Positions 17,838-27,915 of a DNA stretch of 36,741 bases are shown here, piece by piece. The notes under the pieces were generated by a model. It searched no databases. It saw only the letters and a program-made list of their open reading frames with translations, and was not told where the DNA came from. The DNA is from Enterobacter sp. Lineage in GTDB: Bacteria; Pseudomonadota; Gammaproteobacteria; Enterobacterales; Enterobacteriaceae. The stretch spans positions 1 through 36,741 of the forward strand of contig JALCNW010000045.1 of the NCBI GenBank assembly GCA_022649305.1, given 5' to 3'. Position 1 is the stretch's first letter; each line of letters opens with the position of its first letter. The translations under genes and the position numbers were made by a program.

Positions 17838-17842
17838 CGACA

Positions 17843-19195
17843 TTAACGCATGGTCACAAATTCTTCTGCCGCGGTTGGGTGAATCGCCACGGTATTGTCG
17901 AAGTCTTTCTTGGTTGCGCCCATTTTCAGTGCCACCGCAAAGCCTTGCAGGATCTCATCCATGCCAAAGCCAATGCCGTGAATACCGACAATCTTCTCTT
18001 CCGGTCCTACGCAAACCAGCTTCATGCGGCACGGCTGACGGTGAGAGGTGACGGCGGTGTACATCGCCGTAAAGGACGATTTGTACACTTTCACCTGGTC
18101 GTCGCCATACTGCTCGCGCGCCTGCGGTTCGGTTAAGCCGACGGTGCCGATTGGCGGGTGGCTGAAGACCACGGTCGGGATATTGCTGTAATCCAGATGC
18201 TCGTCCGGCTTGTTGTTAAACAGGCGCTCGGACAGGCGACGGCCTGCGGCCACAGCAACTGGCGTCAGCTCAACCGCACCGGTGTTATCGCCCACCGCGT
18301 AAATGCCTGGTACGCTGGTATTCTGGAACTTATCGACAACGATATAGCCTTTGTCATTGGTTTTAACGCCCGTGACCGCCAGGTTAAAGTTATCGTTCGC
18401 CGGTTCACGACCGATAGCCCAGATCAGGCTATCCACAGTCTGACTGCGACCGTCTTCCAGCGTCAGCGTCAGGCTGCCGTCGGCGTTTTTCTCAATCGCT
18501 TTCGGTACGGCCTGAGTGTGCAGGGTCGGGCCTTCGGTATTCATCACTTCAACCAGCGTTTCGACAATCAGCGGATCAAAGCTACGCAGCGGCGCGTGTT
18601 TACGTACGAACAGATGCGTTTCTGCACCCAGTCCATTAATGACGCCCGCCAGTTCCACGGCGATATAACCTGCGCCAATAACCGCAACGCGTTTTGGCAG
18701 GGCAGGCAGCTCAAAGAAACCGTCGGAGTCGATACCGTATTCCGCGCCAGGGATGCTCGGGCGGGCAGGACGACCGCCGGTGGCGATCAGAATGTGATCG
18801 GCAGTGATCGTCTCACCGTTCACTTCGATCGTTTTCGCATCCACAAAGCGGGCAAAGCCTTTGATGACATCGACGTTATTTTTACCCAGTACGTTATCGT
18901 AAGAAGTATGAATACGGTCAATGTAAGCGGTGCGGCTGGCAATCAGCTTGTCCCAGTCAAAGTGGTTGATAGTGGTATCAAAACCATAGTCCGGGCCGTA
19001 CATATGGATAGCTTCGCGGATTTGTGCCGCGTGCCACATGACTTTTTTAGGTACACAGCCGACGTTAACGCAGGTGCCGCCCAGCTCTTTGGCTTCAATT
19101 AGCGCACACTTCTGGCCGTACATGGCTGCACGGTTAATAGAGGCGATGCCGCCGCTGCCGCCGCCGATGGCGATGTAGTCATAATGCTTGCTCAT
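17843..19195 (-). CDS. gor: Glutathione reductase
   Basis: Gor is a cytosolic FAD enzyme that uses NADPH to reduce glutathione disulfide. The 450 residues equal the E. coli length. Visible are the FAD-binding GGGSGG (11-16), the redox-active disulfide [13 protein letters not shown] (Cys42, Cys47), the NADPH-binding [12 protein letters not shown] near residue 174, the second FAD motif [10 protein letters not shown], and the C-terminal HPTAAEEFV bearing the catalytic His-Glu pair. It lies downstream of rlmJ on the same strand with 71 bp between. In E. coli gor is separated from treF by the arsenic and acid-fitness genes, but here it directly neighbours treF. Confidence 0.98.
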   Translation of the reverse strand: MSKHYDYIAIGGGSGGIASINRAAMYGQKCALIEAKELGGTCVNVGCVPKKVMWHAAQIREAIHMYGPDYGFDTTINHFDWDKLIASRTAYIDRIHTSYDNVLGKNNVDVIKGFARFVDAKTIEVNGETITADHILIATGGRPARPSIPGAEYGIDSDGFFELPALPKRVAVIGAGYIAVELAGVINGLGAETHLFVRKHAPLRSFDPLIVETLVEVMNTEGPTLHTQAVPKAIEKNADGSLTLTLEDGRSQTVDSLIWAIGREPANDNFNLAVTGVKTNDKGYIVVDKFQNTSVPGIYAVGDNTGAVELTPVAVAAGRRLSERLFNNKPDEHLDYSNIPTVVFSHPPIGTVGLTEPQAREQYGDDQVKVYKSSFTAMYTAVTSHRQPCRMKLVCVGPEEKIVGIHGIGFGMDEILQGFAVALKMGATKKDFDNTVAIHPTAAEEFVTMR

Positions 19196-19266
19196 GGGTC
19201 TTATCCTTAATGTCTGATTGCCGCGATTGTATACCTGAAATCAATAGGTTCCACCGATGACTGCGA

Positions 19267-20109
19267 TTACTCAGGCACAATCCAACTGACGGTCGCGTGG
19301 CCATTTCCCGTTGGGACCAGCACTTTGTGCAGCCACGGCAGCACGTTGTTCATTTGCGCTTCGAGCTTCCACGGCGGGTTAATCACAATCATACCGGAAG
19401 CGGTCATGCCGCGCTGATCGCTGTCCGGGCGAACGGCCAGTTCAATCTGCATAATTTTGCGAATGCCGGTCGCTTCCAACTCTTTGATCATGCGCTTGAT
19501 TTGCGCACGCATCACCACCGGATACCACAGGGCATACGTCCCGGTTGCAAAGCGTTTGTAGCCTTCGTTAATGCCGGTGACCACGGCCTGATAGTCGGTT
19601 TTGATTTCGTAAGGCGGGTCAATCAGGACCAGGCCGCGACGAGAAGCGGGTGGCAGCTTAGATTTTAGCTGGCGATAGCCGTCGGCTTTTTCGACGCGAG
19701 CGCGGTTGTCTTTCTGAAACTCAGAGCGCAACAGCGGGAAGTCGCTCGGGTGCAGCTCGGTCATTTGCAGGCTGTCCTGCTCACGCAGCAGCTGACGCGC
19801 AATCAGCGGAGAGCCAGGGTAGTAGCGCAACTGGCCGCTACGGTTGAAATGGTTTACCACGCTGATGTACGGTTCAAGCTCGGCGGGCAGGTCGTCGTGC
19901 TGCCAGATACGGGCGATACCTTCCAGATATTCACCGGTACGCTCTGCGTGCTGGCTGCTTAACTGGTAGCGGCCAGCGCCAGCGTGGGTGTCCAGATACA
20001 GAAATGGCTTATCTTTCTCTTTCAGAGACTCGATAATCAGGCTCTGAACGGTGTGTTTCAGGACGTCGGCATGGTTGCCCGCGTGGTAGCTGTGGCGATA
20101 ACTGAGCAT
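19267..20109 (-). CDS. rlmJ: 23S rRNA m6A2030 methyltransferase RlmJ
   Basis: RlmJ methylates N6 of A2030 in 23S rRNA using S-adenosylmethionine, acting on naked RNA early in assembly. The 280 residues equal the E. coli length. The N-terminus MLSYRHSYHAGNHADVLKH is characteristic. The catalytic DPPY is in LVLIDPPYEIK near residue 164, and NPPWKLE appears further on. It was formerly linked to DNA use as a nutrient under the name ComJ. The gene is divergent from prlC, with 180 bp between starts. Confidence 0.97.
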   Translation of the reverse strand: MLSYRHSYHAGNHADVLKHTVQSLIIESLKEKDKPFLYLDTHAGAGRYQLSSQHAERTGEYLEGIARIWQHDDLPAELEPYISVVNHFNRSGQLRYYPGSPLIARQLLREQDSLQMTELHPSDFPLLRSEFQKDNRARVEKADGYRQLKSKLPPASRRGLVLIDPPYEIKTDYQAVVTGINEGYKRFATGTYALWYPVVMRAQIKRMIKELEATGIRKIMQIELAVRPDSDQRGMTASGMIVINPPWKLEAQMNNVLPWLHKVLVPTGNGHATVSWIVPE

Positions 20110-20197
20110 GGGTAAAGGTGTTCCAGTAGGTAAAAATCAAGCGTATCGCCACAGTATACAGAAAAGTCACTCTCGCCGCGAAAGCGCAACGTCTGGC

Positions 20198-20227
20198 ATT
20201 GAAATTCACTACACTTAACCCCATTCT
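20198..20227 (+). promoter_or_regulatory. Candidate sigma-32 promoter of prlC-rsmJ
   Basis: The -35-like element ATTGAAA (consensus CTTGAAA) is followed by a 14-base spacer and CCCCATTCT (consensus CCCCATnT). It lies about 63 bp upstream of the prlC ATG. The Salmonella opdA (prlC) operon is reported to be heat-shock regulated, which supports the call. It was found by eye and not scored. Confidence 0.7.
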
Positions 20228-20289
20228 ACAAACAATATGCACAGCGCCGGATGCGCGCTTCATTCATCTTCTTTCACAGGACAGCGCTT

Positions 20290-22332
20290 ATGACCAATCC
20301 ATTACTGACCCCTTTCTCGTTGCCGCCGTTTTCTAAAATCCAGCCAGAGCATGTGGTCCCAGCCGTTACCAAAGCGCTGGATGATTGCCGCACGGCGGTA
20401 GAAAGCGTGGTCGCACACGGCGCGCCGTATACCTGGGAAAATTTGTGCCAGACACTGGCTGAAGTGGATGACGTATTGGGTCGCCTGTTTTCGCCGGTTA
20501 GTCATCTGAATTCGGTGAAAAACAGCCCGGAGCTGCGCGAAGCCTACGAGCAAACTCTGCCGCTGCTGTCCGAGTACAGCACCTGGGTTGGGCAGCATGA
20601 AGGGCTGTACAACGCCTATCGCGATCTGCGTGATGGCGAGCATTATGCGACGCTGGATATCGCCCAGAAGAAAGCCGTCGATAATGCGCTGCGTGATTTT
20701 GAACTGTCCGGTATTGGTTTGCCAAAAGACAAACAGACTCGCTACGGTGAAATTGCCGCGCGCCTGTCTGAGCTGGGCAACCAGTACAGCAACAACGTGC
20801 TTGATGCCACTATGGGTTGGTCAAAACTGATCACCGATGAAGCCGAGCTGGTGGGCATGCCGGAAAGCGCGCTGGCCGCCGCCAAAGCGCAGGCCGAAGC
20901 CAAAGAACAGGAAGGTTTCCTGTTAACGCTTGATATCCCAAGCTATCTGCCGGTGATGACCTATTGCGACAACCAGGCGCTGCGTGAAGAACTTTATCGC
21001 GCATACAGCACTCGCGCCTCCGACCAGGGACCGAACGCGGGCAAATGGGATAACAGCCCGGTGATGGCGGAAATCCTCGCTCTGCGCCACGAGCTGGCGC
21101 AACTGCTGGGCTTCGACAACTATGCCGACAAATCGCTCGCCACCAAAATGGCGGAAAATCCGCAGCAGGTTCTTGAATTCTTAACCGATCTGGCTAAGCG
21201 CGCGCGTCCACAGGGCGAGAAAGAGCTGGCTCAACTGCGCGAATTTGCCAAAGCCGAGTGTGGCGTAGACGACCTGCAACCGTGGGATATCGCCTACTAC
21301 AGCGAAAAGCAGAAACAGCATCTGTACAGCATCAGCGACGAACAACTGCGCCCGTACTTCCCGGAAAACAAAGCCGTTAACGGCCTGTTCGAAGTGGTGA
21401 AACGCATTTACGGCATTACTGCCAAAGAACGCACCGATGTGGACGTCTGGCATCCAGAAGTACGCTTCTTCGAGCTGTATGACGAGAAGAACGAGCTGCG
21501 CGGCAGTTTCTATCTGGACTTGTATGCGCGTGAAAACAAACGCGGCGGAGCGTGGATGGACGACTGTGTCGGTCAGATGCGTAAAGCCGACGGCTCGCTG
21601 CAAAAGCCAGTCGCCTATTTGACCTGTAACTTTAACCGTCCGGTTAGCGGTAAGCCTGCGCTGTTCACGCACGATGAAGTGATCACCCTGTTCCACGAAT
21701 TCGGTCACGGTCTGCACCATATGCTGACCCGTATCGAAGCGGCGGGTGTTTCGGGTATCAGTGGTGTGCCGTGGGATGCCGTCGAGCTGCCGAGCCAGTT
21801 TATGGAAAACTGGTGCTGGGAGCCGGAAGCGCTGGCGTTTATTTCAGGTCACTATGAGACCGGCGAGCCGTTGCCGAAAGCGTTGCTGGATAAAATGCTG
21901 GCCGCGAAAAACTACCAGGCGGCTATGTTTATCCTGCGCCAGCTGGAGTTCGGCCTGTTTGATTTCCGTCTGCATGCAGAGTTCAGCCCGGAGCAAGGGG
22001 CGAAAATCCTCGAAACCCTGGCCGAGATTAAGAAGCAGGTTGCGCTGATCCCAGGCCCAACGTGGGGCCGTTTCCCACACGCGTTCAGCCATATCTTTGC
22101 TGGTGGCTACGCGGCGGGTTACTACAGCTATCTGTGGGCCGATGTGCTGGCGGCAGATGCCTACTCTCGCTTTGAAGAAGAAGGTATTTTCAACCGCGAA
22201 ACCGGTCAGTCGTTCCTGGATAACATCCTGACGCGCGGCGGTTCTGAAGAGCCAATGGAGTTGTTCAAACGCTTCCGTGGCCGTGAACCGCAGCTGGATG
22301 CGATGCTTGAACATTACGGAATCAAGGGCTAA
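20290..22332 (+). CDS. prlC: Oligopeptidase A
   Basis: PrlC (OpdA) is a cytoplasmic M3-family zinc metallopeptidase that degrades signal peptides and other short peptides. Alleles of it suppress signal-sequence defects. The 680 residues equal the E. coli length. The HEFGH zinc motif (His469) lies in [13 protein letters not shown], and the third zinc ligand Glu is expected in the downstream [10 protein letters not shown]. An in-frame upstream ATG at 20251 would add 13 residues. ATG 20290 with AGGA about 10 bases upstream gives the family N-terminus [17 protein letters not shown]. It forms an operon with rsmJ, with a 7-bp gap. Confidence 0.98.
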   Translation: MTNPLLTPFSLPPFSKIQPEHVVPAVTKALDDCRTAVESVVAHGAPYTWENLCQTLAEVDDVLGRLFSPVSHLNSVKNSPELREAYEQTLPLLSEYSTWVGQHEGLYNAYRDLRDGEHYATLDIAQKKAVDNALRDFELSGIGLPKDKQTRYGEIAARLSELGNQYSNNVLDATMGWSKLITDEAELVGMPESALAAAKAQAEAKEQEGFLLTLDIPSYLPVMTYCDNQALREELYRAYSTRASDQGPNAGKWDNSPVMAEILALRHELAQLLGFDNYADKSLATKMAENPQQVLEFLTDLAKRARPQGEKELAQLREFAKAECGVDDLQPWDIAYYSEKQKQHLYSISDEQLRPYFPENKAVNGLFEVVKRIYGITAKERTDVDVWHPEVRFFELYDEKNELRGSFYLDLYARENKRGGAWMDDCVGQMRKADGSLQKPVAYLTCNFNRPVSGKPALFTHDEVITLFHEFGHGLHHMLTRIEAAGVSGISGVPWDAVELPSQFMENWCWEPEALAFISGHYETGEPLPKALLDKMLAAKNYQAAMFILRQLEFGLFDFRLHAEFSPEQGAKILETLAEIKKQVALIPGPTWGRFPHAFSHIFAGGYAAGYYSYLWADVLAADAYSRFEEEGIFNRETGQSFLDNILTRGGSEEPMELFKRFRGREPQLDAMLEHYGIKG

Positions 22333-22339
22333 CTGCCAC

Positions 22340-23092
22340 GTGAAGATCTGTTTAGTCGATGAATCAGGCGCCGGAGACGGCGCCTTATCTGTTCTTGCGG
22401 CCCGCTGGGGGCTTGAACACGATCAAGAAAACCTGATGGCGCTGGTGATGACGCCTGAGCATCTCGAACTGCGCAAGCGTGATGAGCCCAAGCTCGGCGG
22501 CATCTTCGTTGATTTCGTGGATGGCGCGATGGCGCATCGGCGCAAGTTTGGCGGTGGTCGCGGTGAAGCGGTAGCAAAGGCGGTCGGTGTTAAGGGGAGT
22601 TATTTGCCGGACGTGGTAGACGCTACGGCGGGGCTGGGGCGCGATGCGTTTGTGCTGGCCTCTGTCGGCTGTCGCGTGCGGATGCTTGAACGCAATCCGG
22701 TGGTCGCCGCGCTGCTCGACGATGGTCTGGCGCGCGGTTATGCCGATGCTGAGATTGGCCCGTGGTTACAGGAACGTTTGCAGTTGATTCACGCATCGAG
22801 CCTGACGGCGCTGACGGATATCAGCCCTCGTCCGCAGGTGGTCTATCTCGATCCGATGTTCCCGCATAAGCAGAAAAGCGCGCTGGTGAAGAAGGAAATG
22901 CGTGTGTTTCAGTCGCTGGTGGGGCCGGATTTGGACGCCGATGGTTTGCTGGAGCCTGCTCGACTGCTGGCGACAAAGCGCGTGGTGGTGAAACGTCCGG
23001 ACTATGCGCCGCCGCTGGCAGATGTTGCGACGACGAATGCCGTGGTGACCAAGGGACACCGGTTTGATATTTATTCGGGCACCGTGGAATAG
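22340..23092 (+). CDS. rsmJ: 16S rRNA m2G1516 methyltransferase RsmJ
   Basis: RsmJ (formerly YhiQ) makes N2-methylguanosine at position 1516 of 16S rRNA. Starting at GTG 22340 the protein has 250 residues, the E. coli length, beginning (M)[11 protein letters not shown]. The SAM-binding motif is [19 protein letters not shown] and the catalytic loop is YLDPMFPHK. It follows prlC by 7 bp and should share its heat-shock promoter. In E. coli dtpB lies between rsmJ and uspA, but here only a short repeat intervenes. Confidence 0.96.
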   Translation: MKICLVDESGAGDGALSVLAARWGLEHDQENLMALVMTPEHLELRKRDEPKLGGIFVDFVDGAMAHRRKFGGGRGEAVAKAVGVKGSYLPDVVDATAGLGRDAFVLASVGCRVRMLERNPVVAALLDDGLARGYADAEIGPWLQERLQLIHASSLTALTDISPRPQVVYLDPMFPHKQKSALVKKEMRVFQSLVGPDLDADGLLEPARLLATKRVVVKRPDYAPPLADVATTNAVVTKGHRFDIYSGTVE

Positions 23093-23105
23093 TGCGGTCT
23101 GATGC

Positions 23106-23177
23106 CCCCTCACCCCAGAGGGGCGAGGGGCTCAATTGTGCCCTGTTCCACATAGGTGCGAGGGCCAGGGTGAGGGG
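23106..23177. repeat. 72-bp inverted-repeat element between rsmJ and uspA
   Basis: CCCCTCACCC (23106-23115) and GGGTGAGGGG (23168-23177) are perfect 10-bp terminal inverted repeats. The interior holds further purine- and pyrimidine-rich segments (GAGGGGCGAGGGGCTC, GAGGGCCAGGG). It fills the gap between two converging genes and is similar in base pattern to 7790-7813 and 15891-15907. It could fold into a long stem and act as a transcript end, but has no T-run. Confidence 0.65.
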
Positions 23178-23188
23178 TAAAGTTCGAC

Positions 23189-23626
23189 TTATTCGTCTTC
23201 TTCGTCACGCAGCGGAACAATCAACATATCCACATGTACGGTGTTGATCAGCTGGCGCGCTGAAGACATCAGCTTGCTCCAGAAATCCTGATGATGACCG
23301 CACACCACCAGATCCATATCGTATTTCTTAATCGCATCAACCAGCACCTGACCCAGATCGCCGCTACCGCTTAAGGTTTCGGTGATAGGGTAGCCCGCGT
23401 TGGTAGAGAGCTCAGATAATGCATGGTGAGTCTCTTCGGAGATGCGCTTTTGCATGTCGCCAAGATTCACATCAATGAGACCGGTGTAGAGATCGGAGTA
23501 ATTCACATCAACGTGAATCAAAGAAACTTTCGCGTTGTAGGGGCGTGCCATGGATACCGCTTTATCAACCAGCACTTTACTCTCCGGGGAGAGGTCTACC
23601 GCGATGAGAATGTGTTTGTAAGCCAT
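23189..23626 (-). CDS. uspA: Universal stress protein A
   Basis: UspA is a small cytoplasmic homodimer induced on growth arrest and many stresses. The 145 residues begin [20 protein letters not shown], the alpha/beta Rossmann-like Usp fold. E. coli UspA has 144. The last third is [20 protein letters not shown]. It lacks the full Gly-2x-Gly-9x-Gly-Ser/Thr ATP loop, as in the non-ATP-binding UspA subgroup. AAGGAAGGAG precedes the start. It is divergent from uspB across 283 bp, which must hold both promoters. Confidence 0.97.
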   Translation of the reverse strand: MAYKHILIAVDLSPESKVLVDKAVSMARPYNAKVSLIHVDVNYSDLYTGLIDVNLGDMQKRISEETHHALSELSTNAGYPITETLSGSGDLGQVLVDAIKKYDMDLVVCGHHQDFWSKLMSSARQLINTVHVDMLIVPLRDEEDE

Positions 23627-23909
23627 AGTGTTACTCCTTCCTTAAGTTATCGATGACTAATGAGTTAAGCCGTCGTCTATCTGCCTTTATTACGGCCCAG
23701 TTAAACAATTTTTTCAAGCTTTGGTGTTGATAACGATTAACCTTGTGGCAAAAAAATTAACGGATCTCCTACACTATTTAATGAGCCGTTCGGATAATTA
23801 AACGTGAACCCGGTCGACTTTCGTCATTCTTTCACTGATCTGTCTGTCATGGCATTGGGGTGCGATTGTCCAGAAGCCTTGCTTCATGGGCCTGCGCCGG
23901 GGAGGAAGT

Positions 23910-24245
23910 ATGATTAGCACCATCGCATTGTTTTGGGCGTTATGTGTGGTTTGCATAGTGAATATGGCGCGTTATTTCTCTTCGTTACGCGCGCTGTTAG
24001 TAGTACTTCGTGGTTGCGATCCGTTGCTTTATCAGTATGTGGATGGTGGAGGCTTCTTCACGTCGCATGGACAGCCCAGCAAACAGATGCGTCTGGTGTG
24101 GTATATCTACGCCCAGCGCTATCGCGATCATCATGACGACGAGTTTATCCGTCGTTGCGACCGGTTGCGTTGCCAGTTCATTTTAACCAGCGCCCTGTGC
24201 GGTCTGGTTGTAGTGAGTATGGTGGCGCTCCTGATCTGGCATTGA
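23910..24245 (+). CDS. uspB: Universal stress protein B
   Basis: UspB is a small inner membrane protein, RpoS-dependent in E. coli and needed for ethanol resistance in stationary phase. The 111 residues equal the E. coli length. There are two hydrophobic segments, at the N-terminus ([20 protein letters not shown]) and at the C-terminus ([20 protein letters not shown]), with a basic middle. GGGAGGAA immediately precedes ATG 23910. An in-frame ATG at 23886 lies upstream of this SD and is rejected. It is divergent from uspA and converges on pitA. Confidence 0.96.
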   Translation: MISTIALFWALCVVCIVNMARYFSSLRALLVVLRGCDPLLYQYVDGGGFFTSHGQPSKQMRLVWYIYAQRYRDHHDDEFIRRCDRLRCQFILTSALCGLVVVSMVALLIWH

Positions 24246-24247
24246 GC

Positions 24248-24284
24248 AAAAAAAAAGCGGGTCAGTTTCCTGACCCGCTTTTTA
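24248..24284. terminator. Bidirectional terminator, uspB / pitA
   Basis: AGCGGGTCAG-TTTC-CTGACCCGCT (10-bp perfect stem, 24256-24279) is flanked by a run of A before and TTTTATT after, so it serves both converging genes. Confidence 0.93.
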
Positions 24285-24296
24285 TTCATTCTAATA

Positions 24297-25796
24297 TCAA
24301 ATCAGCTTCAGAGAGATCCAGTACAGACCGCCTGACAGCAGAATCGATGCCGGGAGCGTAAATACCCAGGCCATCAGAATGTTGGTCACGGTTTTGCGCT
24401 GCAAACCGCCACCGTCGACAATCATCGTACCTGCTACGGACGAAGACAGAACGTGCGTCGTCGAGACCGGCATACCGGTATAACTCGCCAGGCCGATAGA
24501 AACGGCTGCTGTCATCTGCGCGGACATACCCTGCGCATACGTCATGCCTTTTTTACCAATCTTCTCACCGATGGTGGTCGCCACACGACGCCAGCCAATC
24601 ATCGTACCGATACCCAGTGCCAGCGCGACCGCCATGATTATCCAGATTGGCGCGTACTCAATGGTATTGAGCATATCGCTTTTCAGTTTCTTCAGCAGAC
24701 GCTTATCGTCAGCGTTCACTTCTGGCTGCTTCGCGACCTTATCGGTCACATCAGAGATGCAGAGCATAATGCGACGCAGCTGACCACGTTGATCGACAGA
24801 CAATTTGTCGTAGCTTTCGATATCGCCCAGCATTCCTTTAACGCGTTCCAGCGCGTTGATCGCATTTGCCGGATGGCAATGGAACTCGCCAGGCGCAGTC
24901 GCTGCACCAGGTTCAGGAGAAGGAATCAGCTGGTCAACGCCAGTGGCTTTCTTCAACAGCGCAGGATGCTGCTGGAAGTAAACTTCGACGTTGTTGATAG
25001 CATCGCGAGTACGGGTGATTTCGTAGCCGGAAGCATTCATGTTAACCACAAAGCCTGCCGGTGCCACGCCAATCAACACCAGCATGACAAGGCCAATGCC
25101 TTTCTGACCATCGTTCGCGCCATGAGAGAAGGCCACGCCGATAGCAGAGATGATCAGGGCGATACGAGTCCAGAATGGCGGCTTTTTCTTGCCATCTTTC
25201 TTTTCACGTTCTGCAGGCGTCAGGTGAATACGGGCGCGTTTTTTAGTACCGCTCCAGTAACGACGCAGGACGAAAATCAATCCACCCGCAACGACCAGAC
25301 CCACAATAGGGGAAATGATAAGTGATCCGAAGATTCCAATAACTTTTGGAATGTTCAGCGCATCAACAACAGAAGTGCCGGTCATCAGGGCGTTGGTTAA
25401 CCCGATACCGATAATTGCGCCGATCAGCGTGTGTGAGCTGGATGCAGGCAGACCGAAATACCAGGTTCCGAGGTTCCAGATAATGGCAGCAAGCAGCATG
25501 GAAAATACCATCGCCAGACCGTGGGCTGAACTCATATTCAGCAGAAGATCTGTCGGTAGCATATGGACGATGGCGTAAGCTACGCTTAGACCACCAAGAA
25601 GCACACCAAAGAAGTTAAAGACAGCCGCCATCACTACCGCAACCTGCGATCGCAATGCGCGAGTGTAGATAACCGTAGCTACTGCGTTCGCCGTGTCGTG
25701 GAAGCCATTGATAGCTTCGTAGAACAAGACAAATGCCAGAGCAAGCAAAAGTAAAAGCCCGGTATGTAAATCCAGACCAGCAAACAAATGTAGCAT
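24297..25796 (-). CDS. pitA: Low-affinity phosphate/divalent metal symporter PitA
   Basis: PitA imports neutral metal-phosphate complexes with protons and is a main constitutive phosphate and zinc entry route. The 499 residues equal the E. coli length. It is a member of the PHO4/Pit family with the internal duplication typical of it: [20 protein letters not shown] near residue 26, and [16 protein letters not shown] in the second half. About ten membrane segments surround a large hydrophilic loop (about residues 260-375, rich in charged residues). It converges on uspB. Confidence 0.97.
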   Translation of the reverse strand: MLHLFAGLDLHTGLLLLLALAFVLFYEAINGFHDTANAVATVIYTRALRSQVAVVMAAVFNFFGVLLGGLSVAYAIVHMLPTDLLLNMSSAHGLAMVFSMLLAAIIWNLGTWYFGLPASSSHTLIGAIIGIGLTNALMTGTSVVDALNIPKVIGIFGSLIISPIVGLVVAGGLIFVLRRYWSGTKKRARIHLTPAEREKKDGKKKPPFWTRIALIISAIGVAFSHGANDGQKGIGLVMLVLIGVAPAGFVVNMNASGYEITRTRDAINNVEVYFQQHPALLKKATGVDQLIPSPEPGAATAPGEFHCHPANAINALERVKGMLGDIESYDKLSVDQRGQLRRIMLCISDVTDKVAKQPEVNADDKRLLKKLKSDMLNTIEYAPIWIIMAVALALGIGTMIGWRRVATTIGEKIGKKGMTYAQGMSAQMTAAVSIGLASYTGMPVSTTHVLSSSVAGTMIVDGGGLQRKTVTNILMAWVFTLPASILLSGGLYWISLKLI

Positions 25797-26026
25797 AGGA
25801 CGTTACGCCATTTTGGAGGACATGAACGCGGCGCATTATCCAGGACAAACGCGCAACGGGCAAAGTGAAATATAGCTTTTTTTTGATATACCTTCTGCTT
25901 TGTCTGCGTCTGGTAAAGAAATATATTTTATATTTCAAGCAAATGCTTGTGATCTGGGATCTTTATGCTGGTGCGACCACTGCGGAAACTTTACAATTCG
26001 CGCCACTTAAATAAGAGGATTTAGAC

Positions 26027-27220
26027 GTGGAAAGGTTTGATGCCGTTATTATTGGTGCCGGTGCGGCGGGTATGTTCTGTGCGGCGATGGCCGGGCAGGC
26101 GGGTCGTCGCGTGCTGCTGCTGGATAATGGCAAGAAGCCGGGACGTAAGATCCTGATGTCCGGCGGGGGACGTTGCAACTTCACTAACCTGTACGTTGAG
26201 CCCGCGGCTTATTTGAGTCAAAACCGTCATTTTTGCAAATCAGCCCTGGCGCGTTACACCCAGTGGGATTTTATCGAAATGGTGGGCAAGCATGGCATCG
26301 CCTGGCATGAGAAAACGCTGGGCCAGCTGTTCTGCGATGACTCCGCGCAGCAGATAGTCGACATGCTGGTGGCCGAATGCGAAAAGGGCGGCGTCGTGAC
26401 GCGTCTGCGTAGCGAAGTGCTGGAAGTGGCGCGCAACGATGACGGCTACACCCTTCAGTTGAACGGTGACGCCGTTAGCTGCGCAAGCCTGGTGATTGCC
26501 AGCGGTGGGCTGTCGATGCCTGGACTTGGGGCCACCCCGTTTGGCTACAAAATTGCTGAGCAGTTTGGCTTAAAGGTATTGCCCACGCGCGCAGGCCTGG
26601 TGCCGTTTACCTTGCACAAACCACTTTTGGAGCAGTTGCAGACCTTGTCCGGCGTGTCCGTTGCCTCCACCATCACCGCCGAAGACGGCACCGTTTTCCG
26701 CGAGAATCTGCTCTTCACCCATCGCGGCCTTTCCGGCCCTGCGGTATTGCAAATTTCCAGCTACTGGCAGCCGGGCGAGTTCGTCACGGTGAATTTGGTG
26801 CCGGATTGCGATCTGGACGGTTTCCTTAACGAACAGCGTACCGAGCATCCGAACCAGAGCCTTAAAAACACCCTGGCAATGCAACTGCCGAAACGCCTGA
26901 TCGAATGCCTGCAACTGCTGGGGCAAATCCCAGACGTCACGCTCAAGCAGCTCAACAGTCGTGAACAGCAAACGCTGGTCGACACGCTGACGAACTGGCG
27001 CGTCCAGCCAAACGGTACGGAAGGCTATCGCACGGCAGAAGTAACGCTCGGCGGCGTGGATACCGATGAACTCTCCTCACGCACCATGGAAGCCCGCAAC
27101 GTGCCGGGGCTCTATTTTATTGGCGAAGTGATGGACGTCACCGGCTGGCTGGGTGGGTATAACTTCCAGTGGGCCTGGGCGAGCGCATGGGCATGTGCGC
27201 AGGCGCTAAAAGAGAAATAA
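26027..27220 (+). CDS. yhiN: HI0933/BaiN-like flavoprotein YhiN
   Basis: This 397-residue protein is a predicted FAD-dependent oxidoreductase of the HI0933 family. E. coli YhiN is of unknown function, and the related BaiN name comes from bile-acid work in clostridia. The FAD-binding GAGAAGMFCA is near residue 9 and the family motif GRKILMSGGGRCNFTN near residue 39. The C-terminal GGYNFQWAWASAWACAQAL is conserved. The start is GTG 26027, with GAGGA 7 bases upstream. It is divergent from pitA across 230 bp, as in E. coli. Confidence 0.94.
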   Translation: MERFDAVIIGAGAAGMFCAAMAGQAGRRVLLLDNGKKPGRKILMSGGGRCNFTNLYVEPAAYLSQNRHFCKSALARYTQWDFIEMVGKHGIAWHEKTLGQLFCDDSAQQIVDMLVAECEKGGVVTRLRSEVLEVARNDDGYTLQLNGDAVSCASLVIASGGLSMPGLGATPFGYKIAEQFGLKVLPTRAGLVPFTLHKPLLEQLQTLSGVSVASTITAEDGTVFRENLLFTHRGLSGPAVLQISSYWQPGEFVTVNLVPDCDLDGFLNEQRTEHPNQSLKNTLAMQLPKRLIECLQLLGQIPDVTLKQLNSREQQTLVDTLTNWRVQPNGTEGYRTAEVTLGGVDTDELSSRTMEARNVPGLYFIGEVMDVTGWLGGYNFQWAWASAWACAQALKEK

Positions 27221-27228
27221 TCACCCAT

Positions 27229-27249
27229 CGCAATTATTGCGCGTTTTTT
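27229..27249 (+). terminator. yhiN terminator
   Basis: CGCAA-TTA-TTGCG, two further bases, then T6. The stem is short, but the T-run is clear and the position, 9 bases after the yhiN stop, is right. Confidence 0.65.
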
Positions 27250-27351
27250 ATTTCGCCGTTCCGCTAAGCTTTGATGAAGACCTATACCGTTAGCCGTATC
27301 CTTTCATGGTGAGAGCATGCGGCACTCTAGCCTTCTCACTCAGAGCTTCCC

Positions 27352-27750
27352 ATGCAGCTAATCAGCATTATTATCTTGCTCACCCTAACGGTGGTCATTC
27401 ACTCCGTGTGGATGTTTATCGTTCTAAAATTCATCAACCTGAACGTCGACGCTGTATTTCGTATCGTCTTTCGCAACGTCGCGATCGTCATTTCCATGCT
27501 GTTTGCGCACCTTATAGAAGCAAGCCTGTTCGCGGGTTTTTACTATTTTGTCGACGCTTTCAAAGACTGGAATACCAGTTTCTACTTCTCGCTGGTGAGC
27601 TACGCCACAGTGGGATACGGCGACGTTACGCTACCCGAGCACTGGCGGTTGATCGGCGGTGTTGAAGGGCTGGTCGGAGCATTAATGGTTGGCTGGTCGG
27701 TCGCGGTGTTGGTTGCGGTTTTGCAGAGATTGCGCGGGATGAGTGCCTAA
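27352..27750 (+). CDS. Two-TM potassium channel family protein
   Basis: This small 132-residue membrane protein is of the Ion_trans_2 type. The selectivity filter TVGYGD lies in SLVSYATVGYGDVTLPEHW, preceded by a pore helix. Hydrophobic segments are at about residues 3-25 (LISIIILLTLTVVIHSVWMF), about 45-68, and after the filter (LVGALMVGWSVAVLVAVLQ). The simplest reading is a pore-only K+ channel subunit that would tetramerise. There is no RCK/TrkA-N or cyclic-nucleotide domain, so gating is unknown. It is not part of the E. coli yhiN neighbourhood. Only a weak SD precedes the ATG. Confidence 0.87.
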   Translation: MQLISIIILLTLTVVIHSVWMFIVLKFINLNVDAVFRIVFRNVAIVISMLFAHLIEASLFAGFYYFVDAFKDWNTSFYFSLVSYATVGYGDVTLPEHWRLIGGVEGLVGALMVGWSVAVLVAVLQRLRGMSA

Positions 27751-27915
27751 TCGGCAGATGCAAGGCACCCTCCTTCTGAGGTAAAGTAGACCGCTTGCGC
27801 GAGCTTCACTGTCGCGGCTTTGAGGGCGTAGAAACTGGTCAACAGTCCGTCCTTTTCAATTGCTGGTTTACCCCAGTCTGCATGGTGTGTGTTTTGTCCT
27901 CTAAAAGGGTTGTTT

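Noticed and set aside
23627-23909. Small gene or RNA in the uspA-uspB gap
   Set aside because: The gap is AT-rich with plausible promoter elements for both genes, but no open frame with an SD and no strong hairpin followed by a T-run.
27751-27915. Possible yybP-ykoY manganese riboswitch ahead of terC
   Set aside because: Small hairpins are present, but I could not find the conserved purine-rich GGGGAGUA and CUAC loops.
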